From positions 1 to 35,345 of the forward strand of contig CAITYL010000203.1 of assembly GCA_903896595.1 (NCBI GenBank): a DNA stretch of 35,345 bases, written 5' to 3'. Under the pieces are notes generated by a model. It made no database searches. It was not told where the DNA came from and saw only the letters and a program-made list of their open reading frames with translations. Made by a program: the position numbers and the translations under genes. This document shows, piece by piece, positions 25,928 through 35,011 of the stretch (position 1 is the first letter of the stretch; the number at the start of each line of letters is the position of its first letter). This DNA is from an uncultured Lentisphaerota bacterium. Its GTDB lineage: Bacteria > Verrucomicrobiota > Lentisphaeria > Oligosphaerales > CAITYL01.

Positions 25928-25965
25928 CAACCCAACCCGGCATAGCCGAAACCAAACCAAAGATC

Positions 25966-25993
25966 TCACACGAAGACACGAAGTCACGAAGAA
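25966..25993. repeat. Short-period CACGAAG array
   Basis: CACACGAAG, ACACGAAG and TCACGAAG repeat at 8-9 bp spacing. The complementary array occurs at 21-62. It sits in the gene-free stretch 25928-26174. Confidence 0.6.
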
Positions 25994-26060
25994 ATCAGAA
26001 AACGTTGACACTTCCGAAAACCGCATCTACGCGCCATATCTTCTCAATGCCTTTCAATAA

Positions 26061-26120
26061 TTTGAACAGGAGAAATCCGGAGAGAACGGAGAAAAACTTC
26101 TCTGCGGCCTCCTGTTCAAA
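26061..26120. repeat. 12-bp inverted repeat between hicB remnant and ferritin/VIT1 gene
   Basis: TTTGAACAGGAG (26061-26072) pairs perfectly with CTCCTGTTCAAA (26109-26120). The 36-base interior contains further CGGAGAGAACGGAG units. Part of the same family of short-period intergenic elements. Confidence 0.6.
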
Positions 26121-26174
26121 CGTGTGTGAACTTTTTCCATCACGTATCACCGTTGGACGCTAACGTCCGCCCCA

Positions 26175-27335
26175 TCACCCGGCGAGGTTGGCACCGATGA
26201 GGTGGCCGATGCCGAAGGTGAGGGCGGCGGCGGCCAGGCCGAAGACGACCATGCGCAGGCCGCTGAACCAGGGATTGCGGCCGGTGACCAGGGTGATCGC
26301 CGCGCCGATGGTGAACAGGCCGGCCATGCCGAGGACGGCGCTAAGGACGATGGCCGCCGGGCCGGTCAGGAAGAAGAACGGGATCACCGGCAGGATGGCG
26401 CCGGCGGCGAAGAGCAGGAACGAGGTGATGGCGGCCTCCCAGGCGGAGCCGCCGAGTTCATCCGGATTGATCCCCAGTTCCTCGCGGGCCAGGGTGTCCA
26501 GTGCGGTCTTGGGATCGGCCAGCAGGCGGGCGGCGAGGGCCTTGGCCTCGGCGGCGGGCAGGCCCTTGGCCTGGTAGATCAGCGCCAGTTCCTCGCGCTC
26601 TGATTCGGGGTCGCCCTGCAATTCGTCCTTCTCGACCGCCAACTGGTGGCCGAACAGTTCGCGCGAACTCTGCACGGACAGCCACTCGCCGAGCGCCATG
26701 GAGGTGGCGCCGGCCAGTAGTCCGGCCAGGCCGGTGATCAGGACCAGATGCGGGTTGCTTGCGGCGGCGCCCATTTCGGCGCCCGCCACGCCCATGATCA
26801 GGCTGAAGTTGGAGACCAGGCCGTCATTGGCGCCGAGCACGCCGGCGCGCAGGGCGTTGCCGCCGGTGGAACGGTGGCGGCCTTCCAGCCGCGCAATGGT
26901 CTCGCCTTCCACGCCGCGGTTGTTCTGGACCAGCATCTGAAAAACCCGGGCATGGGCGCGTTCCTCACCGATCATGTTCGGGACTTCCGTTTCCGGTTGG
27001 CCGGCGTATTCCGCGCCGGCATGCCGTTCCAGGCGGGTCACCACGGGCAGGACCACGGCGGCGCCGAAGCGGCGGCCCAGCCAGTTCAGAAAGCGCGTCT
27101 GGAGGCCGGTCCGGACAGGGGGGACGGTGCCGCCGGCGTCCGTCAGCCGGGTTTCCCAAATGGCGGCATGGCGGCGCTCGGTCCCGGCCAGTTGATGGTA
27201 GATGCCGGCCACGGCGGGATTGGGCTCGCTGGCGGCCAGGCTGTCGTAAAGGACGACGGCGTCCCGTTCCCGTTCCAGGTTGCGGGTGTAGCGGGCCAGG
27301 GTGGCCCGGTCGGGGGCAGGACGATTGTCCGGCAT
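26175..27335 (-). CDS. Ferritin-like/VIT1 fusion (MbfA-type iron or manganese exporter)
   Basis: The N-terminal part (about 1-145) is a ferritin-like four-helix domain with metal-ligand ERERDAV, ERRHAAIWE and GEERAHARVFQ segments. The C-terminal part (about 160-385) is a VIT1/CCC1 transporter with LGANDGLVSNFSLIMGVAGA, and about five hydrophobic helices. MbfA (Erv1) proteins of this layout export iron and protect against oxidative stress in Rhizobiales. AGGAGG lies about eight bases before ATG. It is divergent from jag, so the region 27336-27704 holds both promoters. Confidence 0.92.
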   Translation of the reverse strand: MPDNRPAPDRATLARYTRNLERERDAVVLYDSLAASEPNPAVAGIYHQLAGTERRHAAIWETRLTDAGGTVPPVRTGLQTRFLNWLGRRFGAAVVLPVVTRLERHAGAEYAGQPETEVPNMIGEERAHARVFQMLVQNNRGVEGETIARLEGRHRSTGGNALRAGVLGANDGLVSNFSLIMGVAGAEMGAAASNPHLVLITGLAGLLAGATSMALGEWLSVQSSRELFGHQLAVEKDELQGDPESEREELALIYQAKGLPAAEAKALAARLLADPKTALDTLAREELGINPDELGGSAWEAAITSFLLFAAGAILPVIPFFFLTGPAAIVLSAVLGMAGLFTIGAAITLVTGRNPWFSGLRMVVFGLAAAALTFGIGHLIGANLAG

Positions 27336-27704
27336 CAGTTCAACCTCCTCATGAGCCTACTGAAAACTATCATGACACTGTAATCCCGGTTTCCGCTTCC
27401 GACGTGTCAAGCCGGCGACACTCTAAAGCGCCAGCCCGGTTCGCGGTTGACGCGGTTTATACGCCCTCTTTTGCCGCGATAGAGGGAATCCCTACGGAAC
27501 TGACATGCGCCCGGGAACGCCGCTGTGTCAACCGTGATTAGACAATCACCGTTTCAGGATGTATTTTATGAGTTTAACGCAAGCTCTTGCAACGGCTACG
27601 CCGCCGTCCCGTGGTATCCACCTCCGGGCGTGGCCACGAACATCCACCAACATGCGGGGCGCCGGATGGGCGCCACCTTATCTGAAACCAGGAGTCAACG
27701 GATC
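27336..27704. other. Divergent intergenic region before jag
   Basis: About 370 bp separate two divergent genes. TTGACG occurs at 27447-27452 but no matching -10 at normal spacing was found. No repeat or second gene is evident. An open frame joins jag from 27525 but lacks recognisable content. Confidence 0.5.
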
Positions 27705-28406
27705 ATGGCATTGAGTCAGGCACAGGCAACTGCGGCGGTTTCGACGTTGCAGAAAATGTTGAGTTTGTTGGGGATCGAAGCAACGGTGGAAGACGCGGGC
27801 GGCGGCGAGGGTGACGCGGTGTTGCGCATCCGCACCGCCGAGGCCGGCCGGGTCATTGGCCGCAACGGCCAGCACATCGACAGCTTGGAACTGTTGCTGA
27901 ACCGCATCTCCAAAAAACAGGACGAATACGCGCCGTTCATCAAGATTGACGTGGAAGGCAGTCAGCGCCGGGGTGGCGCGCCCGGCGACGTTCCCGGCGA
28001 GGTCCCAGCCGCGCCGGCCGGCGACCGTGGCGAGCGTCGCGGCCCCCCCCGCGGTCCCCGTTCGGATCGTGGCGGTGAACGGGATGATCGCGGTGAGCGC
28101 CGCGGTCCGCCCCGGGGTTTTCGCGGTGAAGGCGAGGAGCGCGGTGGCGAAGACAGCGATACCGGTGGTGCCGCCGGCCAGATGGCTTTGGACACCGCCA
28201 AGGAAGTCAAACGCTGGGGCACGCCCAAGACCATCGGCCCGTTCAACGCCGGCGAACGCCGCGCCATTCATTTGGCGCTGAAAGACGTCACCGGCATTTT
28301 TGCTGAAAGTGGCCCGGATTTGGGCGGCAACCGCAAAAAGGTGACTATCCGCGTTGCCGACGCCGCCACCAAGGAGTCGCCCGCCGCCGGGGAGGCGCTG
28401 TCGTGA
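27705..28406 (+). CDS. jag: Jag-type KH/R3H RNA-binding protein
   Basis: The product of about 233 residues has a KH domain (GRVIGRNGQHID at about 48-59) and an R3H domain (FNAGERRAIH, about 178-187). These two, in this order, define Jag/KhpB, which usually lies next to yidC and acts with KhpA in RNA regulation. Between them lies an Arg/Gly-rich linker (about 86-160) with repeated GERRGPPRG units. The linker is longer and more RGG-like than I know in this family. Start ATG 27705 has AGGAG about ten bases upstream. Its TGA overlaps the guaB GTG by four bases. No yidC is seen nearby. Confidence 0.9.
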   Translation: MALSQAQATAAVSTLQKMLSLLGIEATVEDAGGGEGDAVLRIRTAEAGRVIGRNGQHIDSLELLLNRISKKQDEYAPFIKIDVEGSQRRGGAPGDVPGEVPAAPAGDRGERRGPPRGPRSDRGGERDDRGERRGPPRGFRGEGEERGGEDSDTGGAAGQMALDTAKEVKRWGTPKTIGPFNAGERRAIHLALKDVTGIFAESGPDLGGNRKKVTIRVADAATKESPAAGEALS

Positions 28407-29899
28407 AGAACTCGTTCATGGACCAATTCATGGCCAGTTTTCCCCATGAGGGACTGACCTTTGACGATGTGTCCCTGGAAACCCAGTACGCTGATTTTCT
28501 GCCGGCGGACACCGACACCGGTTCACGGTTCAGCCGGAACATTCAAGTCAATGTTCCTTATGTCAGCGCGGCCATGGACACGGTTACGGAAACCGAGATG
28601 GCCATTGCCATGGCGCGCCTGGGCGGCATCGGGGTCATTCACAAAAACCAAACTCCGGAAGAACAGGCGGAGCAGGTTTTTCTGGTCAAGCATTACCTCA
28701 ACGGCTTGATCATGAACCCGATCGTTTACCGCCAGGACATGCGGCTCGCGGATGTCATGGCCGAGAAGGAGCGGAAGAAATACCAGTTCAGCGGCTTTCC
28801 GGTGGTGGATGAGGATGACCGGGTGGTGGGGATCCTGACCGCGCGGGACATGAAGTTTCTCACCAACATGGACGTCACCCTGAAAGACGTCATGACTCGC
28901 CAGTTGATCACCGCCAAGCCGGGCACCACGCTGCGCGAGGCGTATAACATCATGATTGAGCACAAAGTGGGCAAACTGCCGATTGTTGATGCGGTTGGGC
29001 GCCTCAAAGGGTTGTATAGTTTTCAGGACACCAAAACCCTGATCAAGGTTCTCGAACCCGCCGTCAATCGTGACGCCGGGCACCGCCTGCGTGTGGCCGC
29101 CGCCGTCAGTCCGTATGAGGACGCCCGGATCGAGGCCCTGGCCGCCGCGGGGGCCGACGCCCTGGTGGTGGACACGGCGCACGGTCACAGTAAGGGCGTG
29201 ATCGAAACCGTCAAGATGGTCAAGGCGCGTTTTCCCGCCATCGACGTGGTGGCCGGCAATGTGGCCACCGCCGAAGGTGCCAAGGCGCTGCTGGATGCCG
29301 GCGCCGACGCCATCAAGGTTGGCATCGGTCCCGGCTCCATCTGCACCACCCGCGTGGTGGCCGGGGTCGGCATTCCGCAACTGACGGCGGTTTACCGGGT
29401 GCGCCAAGCCGTGGGCAAGTCCGTCGCGGTGATCGCCGACGGTGGCATTGTCTATTCCGGCGACGTGGCCAAGGCCTTGGCCGCCGGCGCCGACTGTGTG
29501 ATGATGGGGTCGGCCCTGGCCGGTACCGAAGAAAGCCCCGGGGAACGCATTCTGCACCAAGGGCGCACCTATGTGGTCTATCGCGGCATGGGCAGTCTGG
29601 AGGCGATGAAGACGCACAAGGGCAGCCGCGAACGCTACGGACACAACGAAGTCGAGACGTCCGACCAACTGGTGCCTCAGGGCATCGAAGGATTGGTGCC
29701 TTATCGCGGCCATGTTCGCGATGTGTTGCACCAATACATTGGCGGGCTGCGTTTTTCGCTCGGCTATTGCGGGTGCCGCACCATTTCCGAACTGCACCAG
29801 CGCGCCCGTTTTGTGCGGGTTTCCGCCGCCGGTCTGCACGAAGCTCATCCTCATGACGTGAAAGTGCTCAAGGACGCCCCCAATTATCGCGCCAGTTGA
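28403..29899 (+). CDS. guaB: Inosine-5'-monophosphate dehydrogenase
   Basis: GuaB oxidises IMP to XMP with NAD, the first committed step to GMP. The product (498 residues) has two CBS domains (about 105-220) and the active-site loop [11 protein letters not shown] with catalytic Cys at about 314. The dehydrogenase TIM barrel and the flap motif KGSRERYG are intact. GTG at 28403 overlaps the jag stop (GTGA), so translational coupling is likely. ATG at 28418 is the alternative. It links purine synthesis to an RNA-binding protein by location only. Confidence 0.96.
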   Translation: MKNSFMDQFMASFPHEGLTFDDVSLETQYADFLPADTDTGSRFSRNIQVNVPYVSAAMDTVTETEMAIAMARLGGIGVIHKNQTPEEQAEQVFLVKHYLNGLIMNPIVYRQDMRLADVMAEKERKKYQFSGFPVVDEDDRVVGILTARDMKFLTNMDVTLKDVMTRQLITAKPGTTLREAYNIMIEHKVGKLPIVDAVGRLKGLYSFQDTKTLIKVLEPAVNRDAGHRLRVAAAVSPYEDARIEALAAAGADALVVDTAHGHSKGVIETVKMVKARFPAIDVVAGNVATAEGAKALLDAGADAIKVGIGPGSICTTRVVAGVGIPQLTAVYRVRQAVGKSVAVIADGGIVYSGDVAKALAAGADCVMMGSALAGTEESPGERILHQGRTYVVYRGMGSLEAMKTHKGSRERYGHNEVETSDQLVPQGIEGLVPYRGHVRDVLHQYIGGLRFSLGYCGCRTISELHQRARFVRVSAAGLHEAHPHDVKVLKDAPNYRAS

Positions 29900-29922
29900 A
29901 GGGAATCCCTGGTGAAACCGGC

Positions 29923-29947
29923 GGGTGTCAGGTGTCGGGTGTCGGGC
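29923..29947. repeat. Short-period GGTGTCGG array
   Basis: GGTGTCA, GGTGTCGG and GTGTCGGG repeat with 8-bp spacing just after guaB. It is another unit type in the intergenic array collection. Confidence 0.5.
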
Positions 29948-30020
29948 AATTCTGGCACTTGAAACCTGGTCTTTGGTCACGGGGCCTGGGACGTGGCGCG
30001 CTGCACGCGGGTTAGAATTC

Positions 30021-30989
30021 ATGCCTTTCCTACTCATCTTGACGGCCTTGGTTGCCTTGCCGCTGCTTGCCCTGGCGGTGTTGGTTGCCAGTTTTCTCCC
30101 GCTTTGGCTTCAGGCCAAGGCGTCGGGCGTGCCGGTCAGTTTGCTGGAGATGGCGTTCATGCGGTTGCGGCAGGTCGCCCCGGAACGGATTGTCAATGCC
30201 GGCATCGCCCTGGCCAAGGCGGGCATGCCGGTGCCGCGGGAGCGCTTGGAGGCGCACCTGTTGGCGGGGGGCGATCTGGAGGGGGTGACCGAGGCCCTCA
30301 TTTCAGCCCAGAAAGCCGGGCTGGTCGTGGATTTTGCCAAGATTGCCGGGCTGGATCTGGCCGGCCGCAAAGTGGTGGCGGCCGTGCGGGCCCGGGTCAA
30401 TCCCAAAGTGCTGGCCGTGCCGCCGGCCAACGCGCCCGTCCAGGCCATCGCCGGGGTGTGCCAGGACGGCATCCGCCTGGGCGTGCGCGCCCGGGTCACG
30501 GTCCGCACCAATCTGGACCGGCTGGTTGGCGGCGCCGGTGAAGACACCGTGGTGGCGCGTGTGGGCGAAGGGATCGTCGCCGCCATTGGCCGCGCCGCCA
30601 GTCACAAGGAGATTTTGGCCGAACCGGAACGGATCTCCCGCTATCTGCTGGAGCACGGCTTGGACAGTGGCACCTGCTTTGAGATTTTGTCGGTGGACAT
30701 TGCCGCCGTGGATGTGTTGGACAATGTTGGCGCGCGCCTGGCCGCCGCCCGGGCGGAAACGGACAAGCAGATCGCCCAGGCCCAGGCCGAAGTTCGCCGC
30801 GCCAACGCGGTGGCCACCGGCCATGAAATGCGGGCCCGTACCATTGACAGTCATGCCGGTGTCATTGCCGCCCGGAGCCAATTGCCGCTGGCCGGGGCCG
30901 CCGCGTTCCGTGAAGGCAATTTTGGCCGCCGCCTGCCGGTGCCGCCCGCGGGTCACAGCCGGTTGAAGTGGCGGTTGCGCCCGGATTAG
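30021..30989 (+). CDS. floA: Flotillin-like protein FloA
   Basis: FloA organises membrane microdomains at the inner membrane. The product of about 322 residues has an N-terminal membrane hairpin (about 3-27) and the FloA-specific sequence SGVPVSLLEMAFMRLRQVAP. A SPFH-type core follows, then an Ala/Glu/Arg-rich helix (RAETDKQIAQAQAEVRRA). In family terms it is of normal length. ATG 30021 is preferred to a longer frame from 29925, which has no ribosome binding site. It lies 120 bp after guaB and 58 bp before ilvE; the three could be co-transcribed. Confidence 0.93.
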   Translation: MPFLLILTALVALPLLALAVLVASFLPLWLQAKASGVPVSLLEMAFMRLRQVAPERIVNAGIALAKAGMPVPRERLEAHLLAGGDLEGVTEALISAQKAGLVVDFAKIAGLDLAGRKVVAAVRARVNPKVLAVPPANAPVQAIAGVCQDGIRLGVRARVTVRTNLDRLVGGAGEDTVVARVGEGIVAAIGRAASHKEILAEPERISRYLLEHGLDSGTCFEILSVDIAAVDVLDNVGARLAAARAETDKQIAQAQAEVRRANAVATGHEMRARTIDSHAGVIAARSQLPLAGAAAFREGNFGRRLPVPPAGHSRLKWRLRPD

Positions 30990-31047
30990 ATTACGGTACC
31001 ACACAGTTTCCGCAACCCCCGTGTCCGCACCACGTCAGTCAAACATC

Positions 31048-32085
31048 ATGAACATGCCTTCTCTGCCGGACGTCACGATCGATTGGGAAAACCTGGGGTT
31101 CAGCTACCAACGCACCCACTGCCACCTCGAACATGTGTGGCGGGACGGCGCCTGGGGGCCGGGGCGGCTGAAAAAATCGCCCTACCTCAAACTGCACATT
31201 GCCGCCACCGCCCTGCATTATGGCCAGTCGGCCTTTGAAGGGCTCAAGGCGTTTTGTTGCCAGGATGGCCACCTCCGGGTGTTCCGGCCGCAGATGAATG
31301 CCCGGCGCATGAACCTGACGGCCCGGCGCACCTGCATGCCGGAAATTCCGGAAGCGCTGTTTTTGGCGGCCATTCGCAAGGTGGTGATCGCCAACCGCAA
31401 CTTTGTCCCCCCCTATGGCACCGGCGGGTCGCTTTACATTCGCCCCTTGCTTTTCGGCTCGGGTGCCCAAATCGGGGTCAGTCCGGCCAACGAATATATC
31501 TTCCTTATTTTGGTGACCCCGGTTGGGGCCTATTACAAGCGCGGCCTCAAACCGGTGCGCGCCGTGGTCTTTGACGATTATGACCGCGCCGCGCCGCTCG
31601 GCATGGGCCACGTCAAGGTGGCCGGCAATTACGCCGCCAGCTTGGAGCCGCATCTCAAGGCTCATGAGCAAGGCTTCGCGGTCGAGCTTTATCTGGATGC
31701 CAAGACGCACCGTTACATCGAGGAATTCGGCACCTCCAATTTCATCGGCATCACCCGGGACGGCCGGTATGTCACTCCGAAATCGCCGTCCATCCTGCCC
31801 AGTGTCACCAACGACACCTTGCAGACGCTGGCCAAGGACATGGGCATGAACGTGGAGGCCCGCCAAGTGGCCTTCGACGAGGTCCTGGAGATGAGCGAGG
31901 TCGGCGCCTGTGGCACCGCTGTGGTCATCACCCCGGTGCATGAGATCGTCCATGGGCGCACGGTGATCCGGGTCGGTCCCGAGGACGGTTGCGGGCCGGT
32001 CCTGGAGAAGTTGTACAAGCGGGTCACCGCCATCCAGTACGGCGAAGTCCCGGACCCTCATGGCTGGTGTGTTTCCCTGTTGTAG
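31048..32085 (+). CDS. ilvE: Branched-chain amino acid aminotransferase
   Basis: IlvE transfers amino groups between glutamate and branched-chain keto acids with PLP. The product of about 345 residues has the family signature HYGQSAFEGLKAF, the catalytic Lys (GHVKVAGNYAASL, about residue 190) and the EEFGTSNFIGI PLP-phosphate region. It is of the longer (eukaryote-like) form. ATG 31048 is the preferred start over GTG 31021, but neither has a clear ribosome binding site. The next gene begins within ten bases of its stop, or overlaps it if an earlier start is used. Confidence 0.95.
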   Translation: MNMPSLPDVTIDWENLGFSYQRTHCHLEHVWRDGAWGPGRLKKSPYLKLHIAATALHYGQSAFEGLKAFCCQDGHLRVFRPQMNARRMNLTARRTCMPEIPEALFLAAIRKVVIANRNFVPPYGTGGSLYIRPLLFGSGAQIGVSPANEYIFLILVTPVGAYYKRGLKPVRAVVFDDYDRAAPLGMGHVKVAGNYAASLEPHLKAHEQGFAVELYLDAKTHRYIEEFGTSNFIGITRDGRYVTPKSPSILPSVTNDTLQTLAKDMGMNVEARQVAFDEVLEMSEVGACGTAVVITPVHEIVHGRTVIRVGPEDGCGPVLEKLYKRVTAIQYGEVPDPHGWCVSLL

Positions 32086-32095
32086 GGGCGTTTTT

Positions 32096-34708
32096 ATGTG
32101 GGAATCATGCTTACTTTTGGACTGGGGCTGGGTGCTGAACCCGGAGTACGCCTCCATGGCCAAATTGTACGTGAGCCTGGTGGGGGCCTTGCTTCTGGTC
32201 TTGGTGCTGGTGTTCATCCGGGGCAACCGGAAACTGCGCGCCAAAAGCGATGAGGCGTGGCTGTTCCGGGCCATCGTCGAATCGTCACAAGAAGCGATCT
32301 CCGTCGCCACGCCGGAGGGTCGCTTGGTTTACGTCAATCCGGCCCATGAACGCCTGTTCAAACGCCCCAAGGTCGAGGCGTTGACCCTCAATTACCGCGA
32401 CTACTATTCGGAGGAGTCGCGGTCCATTTTGGAGGATGATCTGCTGCCCTCGTTGCTTAACGGCGGCTCTTGGGAGGGCGTTTGCGAGAGTCTGGACGGC
32501 GAAGGCCGGCGGTTCCCGGCGTGGCAGCGCGGCGATGCCATTCGGGATGCGCAGGGAAAAATGCGCTATTGTTTCGGACTGCTCCATGACGTCAGTGAAG
32601 AAACCCGGACCCGGGACGAACTGCGGCGCAGCAACCGCTTCATGAACATTCTCAGCGCCAGCAGCCAATGGCTGTTCCGCGCCACCACCGAGCAGGAATT
32701 GCTGGATCAGGTTTGTGCCGTTCTGATGGAGGCGGGCGATTATCGCCAGGCGTGGGTGCTGTTTCCAGACTCGGCCGCCACCCCCCAGGGCTGGCGGATG
32801 ATGGCCGGTCACCGCCGGGGTGGCGGCTCCGCCCAGCCCTCCGTGCTGTTGGCCGGCACGGCTCCCGGCCTTGCGGTTTGCCAAGCGTCGCAGCCCATGG
32901 TGGTTCAGGAACTCGTTCCCGATGCCGCTTCCCCTGGTAGCTGGCAGGCGGCTGCCCATGGCCAGGGCATCCGGGCCTGCGCCCTGTTCCCCATCGTGTT
33001 GCCCGGCCAGCTTCACGGCGTCCTCGGCGTGGACGCGGATCGCATCAACCCGTTCGATGCCCGCGAACAGGCCATGCTTCAGGAACTGGCCAACGATCTC
33101 GCTTACGGCCTGCAGGCGTTGCGGGACCGGCACGATCTGGTGCGGACCGAACGGGTGCTGCGCCAGACCGTGGGCAGTCTGCGCGCGCTGATCAATTCCT
33201 CCCCGCTGGCCATTGTCACCCTCAATCTCGAAGGCCGCGTGCAAACCTGGAACAACGCCGCCGAACAGATGTTTGGCTGGACCGCCGAGGACGTGGTCGG
33301 CAAGCCCCTGCCCATCATTCCTCCAGAGGACGCCGCGGCGGTGCGGCAGGCCTGGGATGAAGTCCTGGCCGGCCGTTGTATCGTCGGCGCGGAACGGCGG
33401 CGCCTGCATCAGGACGGGCGCTTCATCAACACGATTTTGTCGGTCGCCCCGGTGCGCAATGAACGCGGTGACATCGTCACGATCATGGCGATGTACACCG
33501 ATGTCACCGAGCAGAAGCGTTTGGAATCCCAGTTCCATCAGGCCCAAAAACTCCAGGAGATTGGCCAGTTGGCCGGCGGGGTCGCTCATGACTTCAACAA
33601 CCTGCTTACGGTCATCCAGGGCCACGCCAATTTGTTGCGCCCGGTCGTTCATCAGACCGGGGGCGACAGTCATCTTGAGCAGATTTTGAAGGCGACCGCC
33701 AGTGCCGCCGCGCTCACCGCGCAGCTGCTGGCCTTCAGCCGTCGGCAAGTCTTGCAACCGCGGGTGCTTGATCTCAACGGCGTGGTTCACGACATGGAAA
33801 AAATGCTGAAACGGTTGCTTGGCGAAACCATCCAGCTTGCCGTTTGTCTGGACGGCAAGCTGCGCCCGGTCAAAGTGGACCCCGGTCAGATGCAGCAGGT
33901 TCTGCTTAATTTGACCGTCAACGCCCGCGATGCCATGCCCGAAGGGGGGCAATTGACCATCGAAACCGCGAATGTTCATCTTGACGCCACCGCGGCCGCG
34001 CGCCACGCCGAGATTGCCCCGGGACGCTATGTCATGCTCGCGGTCACGGACACGGGGGTCGGCATGTCCGCCGAGGTGCGCGCCCGCCTGTTTGAACCGT
34101 TCTTCACCACCAAGGACTCTGGCCGGGGCACCGGCCTTGGCCTGGCGGTGGTCTATGGCATCATCAAGCAAAGCAGTGGTCACCTTTGGGTTTACAGTGA
34201 ACCGGGCCGGGGCACCACCTTTAAGGTGTTTTTTCCTCTTGCCTCCGGCCCCATTGAGACGGAAGAGGCCGACATTGGTCCGGGAGATGATGCCATGCCC
34301 GCCTCCGCCCTGGGGGGAAATGTTCTGCTGGTGGAAGACGACCCCAGTGTTCGCCTGCTGCTCGTGACTATGTTGGAACAAGCCAAGTTTCACGTCACGG
34401 CGGCGGAAAGCCCGGCCGAAGCCTGCGAGTTGGCCGACCGTCACCAGGGACCGCTCCACCTGTTGCTTACCGACGTGATTCTTCCCGGCATGAACGGGCA
34501 TGAACTGGCCCGCCGTCTTGCACCTGGGCGGCCCGACACCCGGGTTCTGTACATCTCTGGCTACACCGGCAACGCCATTGCCCATTACGGCGTGCTCGAC
34601 ACCGAAACCGCGTTCCTGCAAAAGCCGTTCTCGGCCAGCATGCTCTCGCAGACCGTTCGCCGCGTGCTGGCCGCGCCGCCCGGCCATTTTCAGCTTCCGG
34701 TCACCTGA
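32096..34708 (+). CDS. Membrane-anchored hybrid histidine kinase (PAS-GAF-PAS-HK-REC)
   Basis: The product has one membrane helix (about 24-41), a PAS domain (about 55-165), a GAF-like domain (about 182-345), a second PAS (about 361-475) and HisKA with GGVAHDFNNLL (His about 498). A HATPase follows with NLTVNARDAMPEGG, DTGVGMS and GTGLGLAVVYG. Last is a response-regulator domain with LLLTDVILPGMNG (Asp about 793). Only one helix means no large periplasmic sensor, so ligand sensing is probably cytoplasmic. Start is uncertain: 32096 follows TAGGGG; 32156 follows GGAG with good spacing; an in-frame ATG at 32060 would overlap ilvE. No partner regulator is seen. Confidence 0.92.
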   Translation: MWESCLLLDWGWVLNPEYASMAKLYVSLVGALLLVLVLVFIRGNRKLRAKSDEAWLFRAIVESSQEAISVATPEGRLVYVNPAHERLFKRPKVEALTLNYRDYYSEESRSILEDDLLPSLLNGGSWEGVCESLDGEGRRFPAWQRGDAIRDAQGKMRYCFGLLHDVSEETRTRDELRRSNRFMNILSASSQWLFRATTEQELLDQVCAVLMEAGDYRQAWVLFPDSAATPQGWRMMAGHRRGGGSAQPSVLLAGTAPGLAVCQASQPMVVQELVPDAASPGSWQAAAHGQGIRACALFPIVLPGQLHGVLGVDADRINPFDAREQAMLQELANDLAYGLQALRDRHDLVRTERVLRQTVGSLRALINSSPLAIVTLNLEGRVQTWNNAAEQMFGWTAEDVVGKPLPIIPPEDAAAVRQAWDEVLAGRCIVGAERRRLHQDGRFINTILSVAPVRNERGDIVTIMAMYTDVTEQKRLESQFHQAQKLQEIGQLAGGVAHDFNNLLTVIQGHANLLRPVVHQTGGDSHLEQILKATASAAALTAQLLAFSRRQVLQPRVLDLNGVVHDMEKMLKRLLGETIQLAVCLDGKLRPVKVDPGQMQQVLLNLTVNARDAMPEGGQLTIETANVHLDATAAARHAEIAPGRYVMLAVTDTGVGMSAEVRARLFEPFFTTKDSGRGTGLGLAVVYGIIKQSSGHLWVYSEPGRGTTFKVFFPLASGPIETEEADIGPGDDAMPASALGGNVLLVEDDPSVRLLLVTMLEQAKFHVTAAESPAEACELADRHQGPLHLLLTDVILPGMNGHELARRLAPGRPDTRVLYISGYTGNAIAHYGVLDTETAFLQKPFSASMLSQTVRRVLAAPPGHFQLPVT

Positions 34709-34752
34709 CAGGCGGGGCGCCCGGGTGCATGATAGTATGGTCAGACGATGTT

Positions 34753-34888
34753 GGGAACCCCCTTTTGAGGAAAGGTGGTTCCCAAACCCTCCGTCAAACC
34801 TTTTTGTACCTTTTGCGGATTTCGCAGGCCGCCCCTGCTGTTCCAATCGTGGTTTGTTGCACAGAAGCGGCCTGCGGAATCCGCAAAA
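34753..34888. repeat. Two-hairpin element, intergenic copy
   Basis: Hairpin 1 (34753-34783) has a CCTTTTGAGGAAAGG core with GGGAACC/GGTTCCC flanks. After a 27-base spacer, hairpin 2 has 22-bp arms at 34811-34832 and 34867-34888 with a 34-base loop. The arms differ from the mtaB copy by paired changes (GGCAGC/GCTGCC there, GGCCGC/GCGGCC here), so pairing is kept; the single mismatch here is T to G, a wobble in RNA. It lies 44 bp after the kinase stop. Confidence 0.85.
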
Positions 34889-34971
34889 CCAAACAAAAAC
34901 GAGCATGCGAGTCGGTCATGTATGCTGCGTTAGGTTTGCTTTTTATCCGTATCCCGTTGAATCCCATGTGA

Positions 34972-34995
34972 AGTGCGGCAACTCGGCGCCGCACT
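34972..34995. repeat. 8-bp palindrome after the HicB-family gene
   Basis: AGTGCGGC (34972-34979) pairs with GCCGCACT (34988-34995) over an eight-base loop. It lies 16 bp downstream of the minus-strand HicB-family gene. No T-run follows, so any terminator role is uncertain. Confidence 0.45.
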
Positions 34996-35011
34996 CCAAA
35001 CTTAAACCATT

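Noticed and set aside
32285..34906. 873-codon minus-strand frame opposite the histidine kinase
   Set aside because: Antisense to a clearly conserved kinase; its only notable part is the repeat at 34753-34888 read through.
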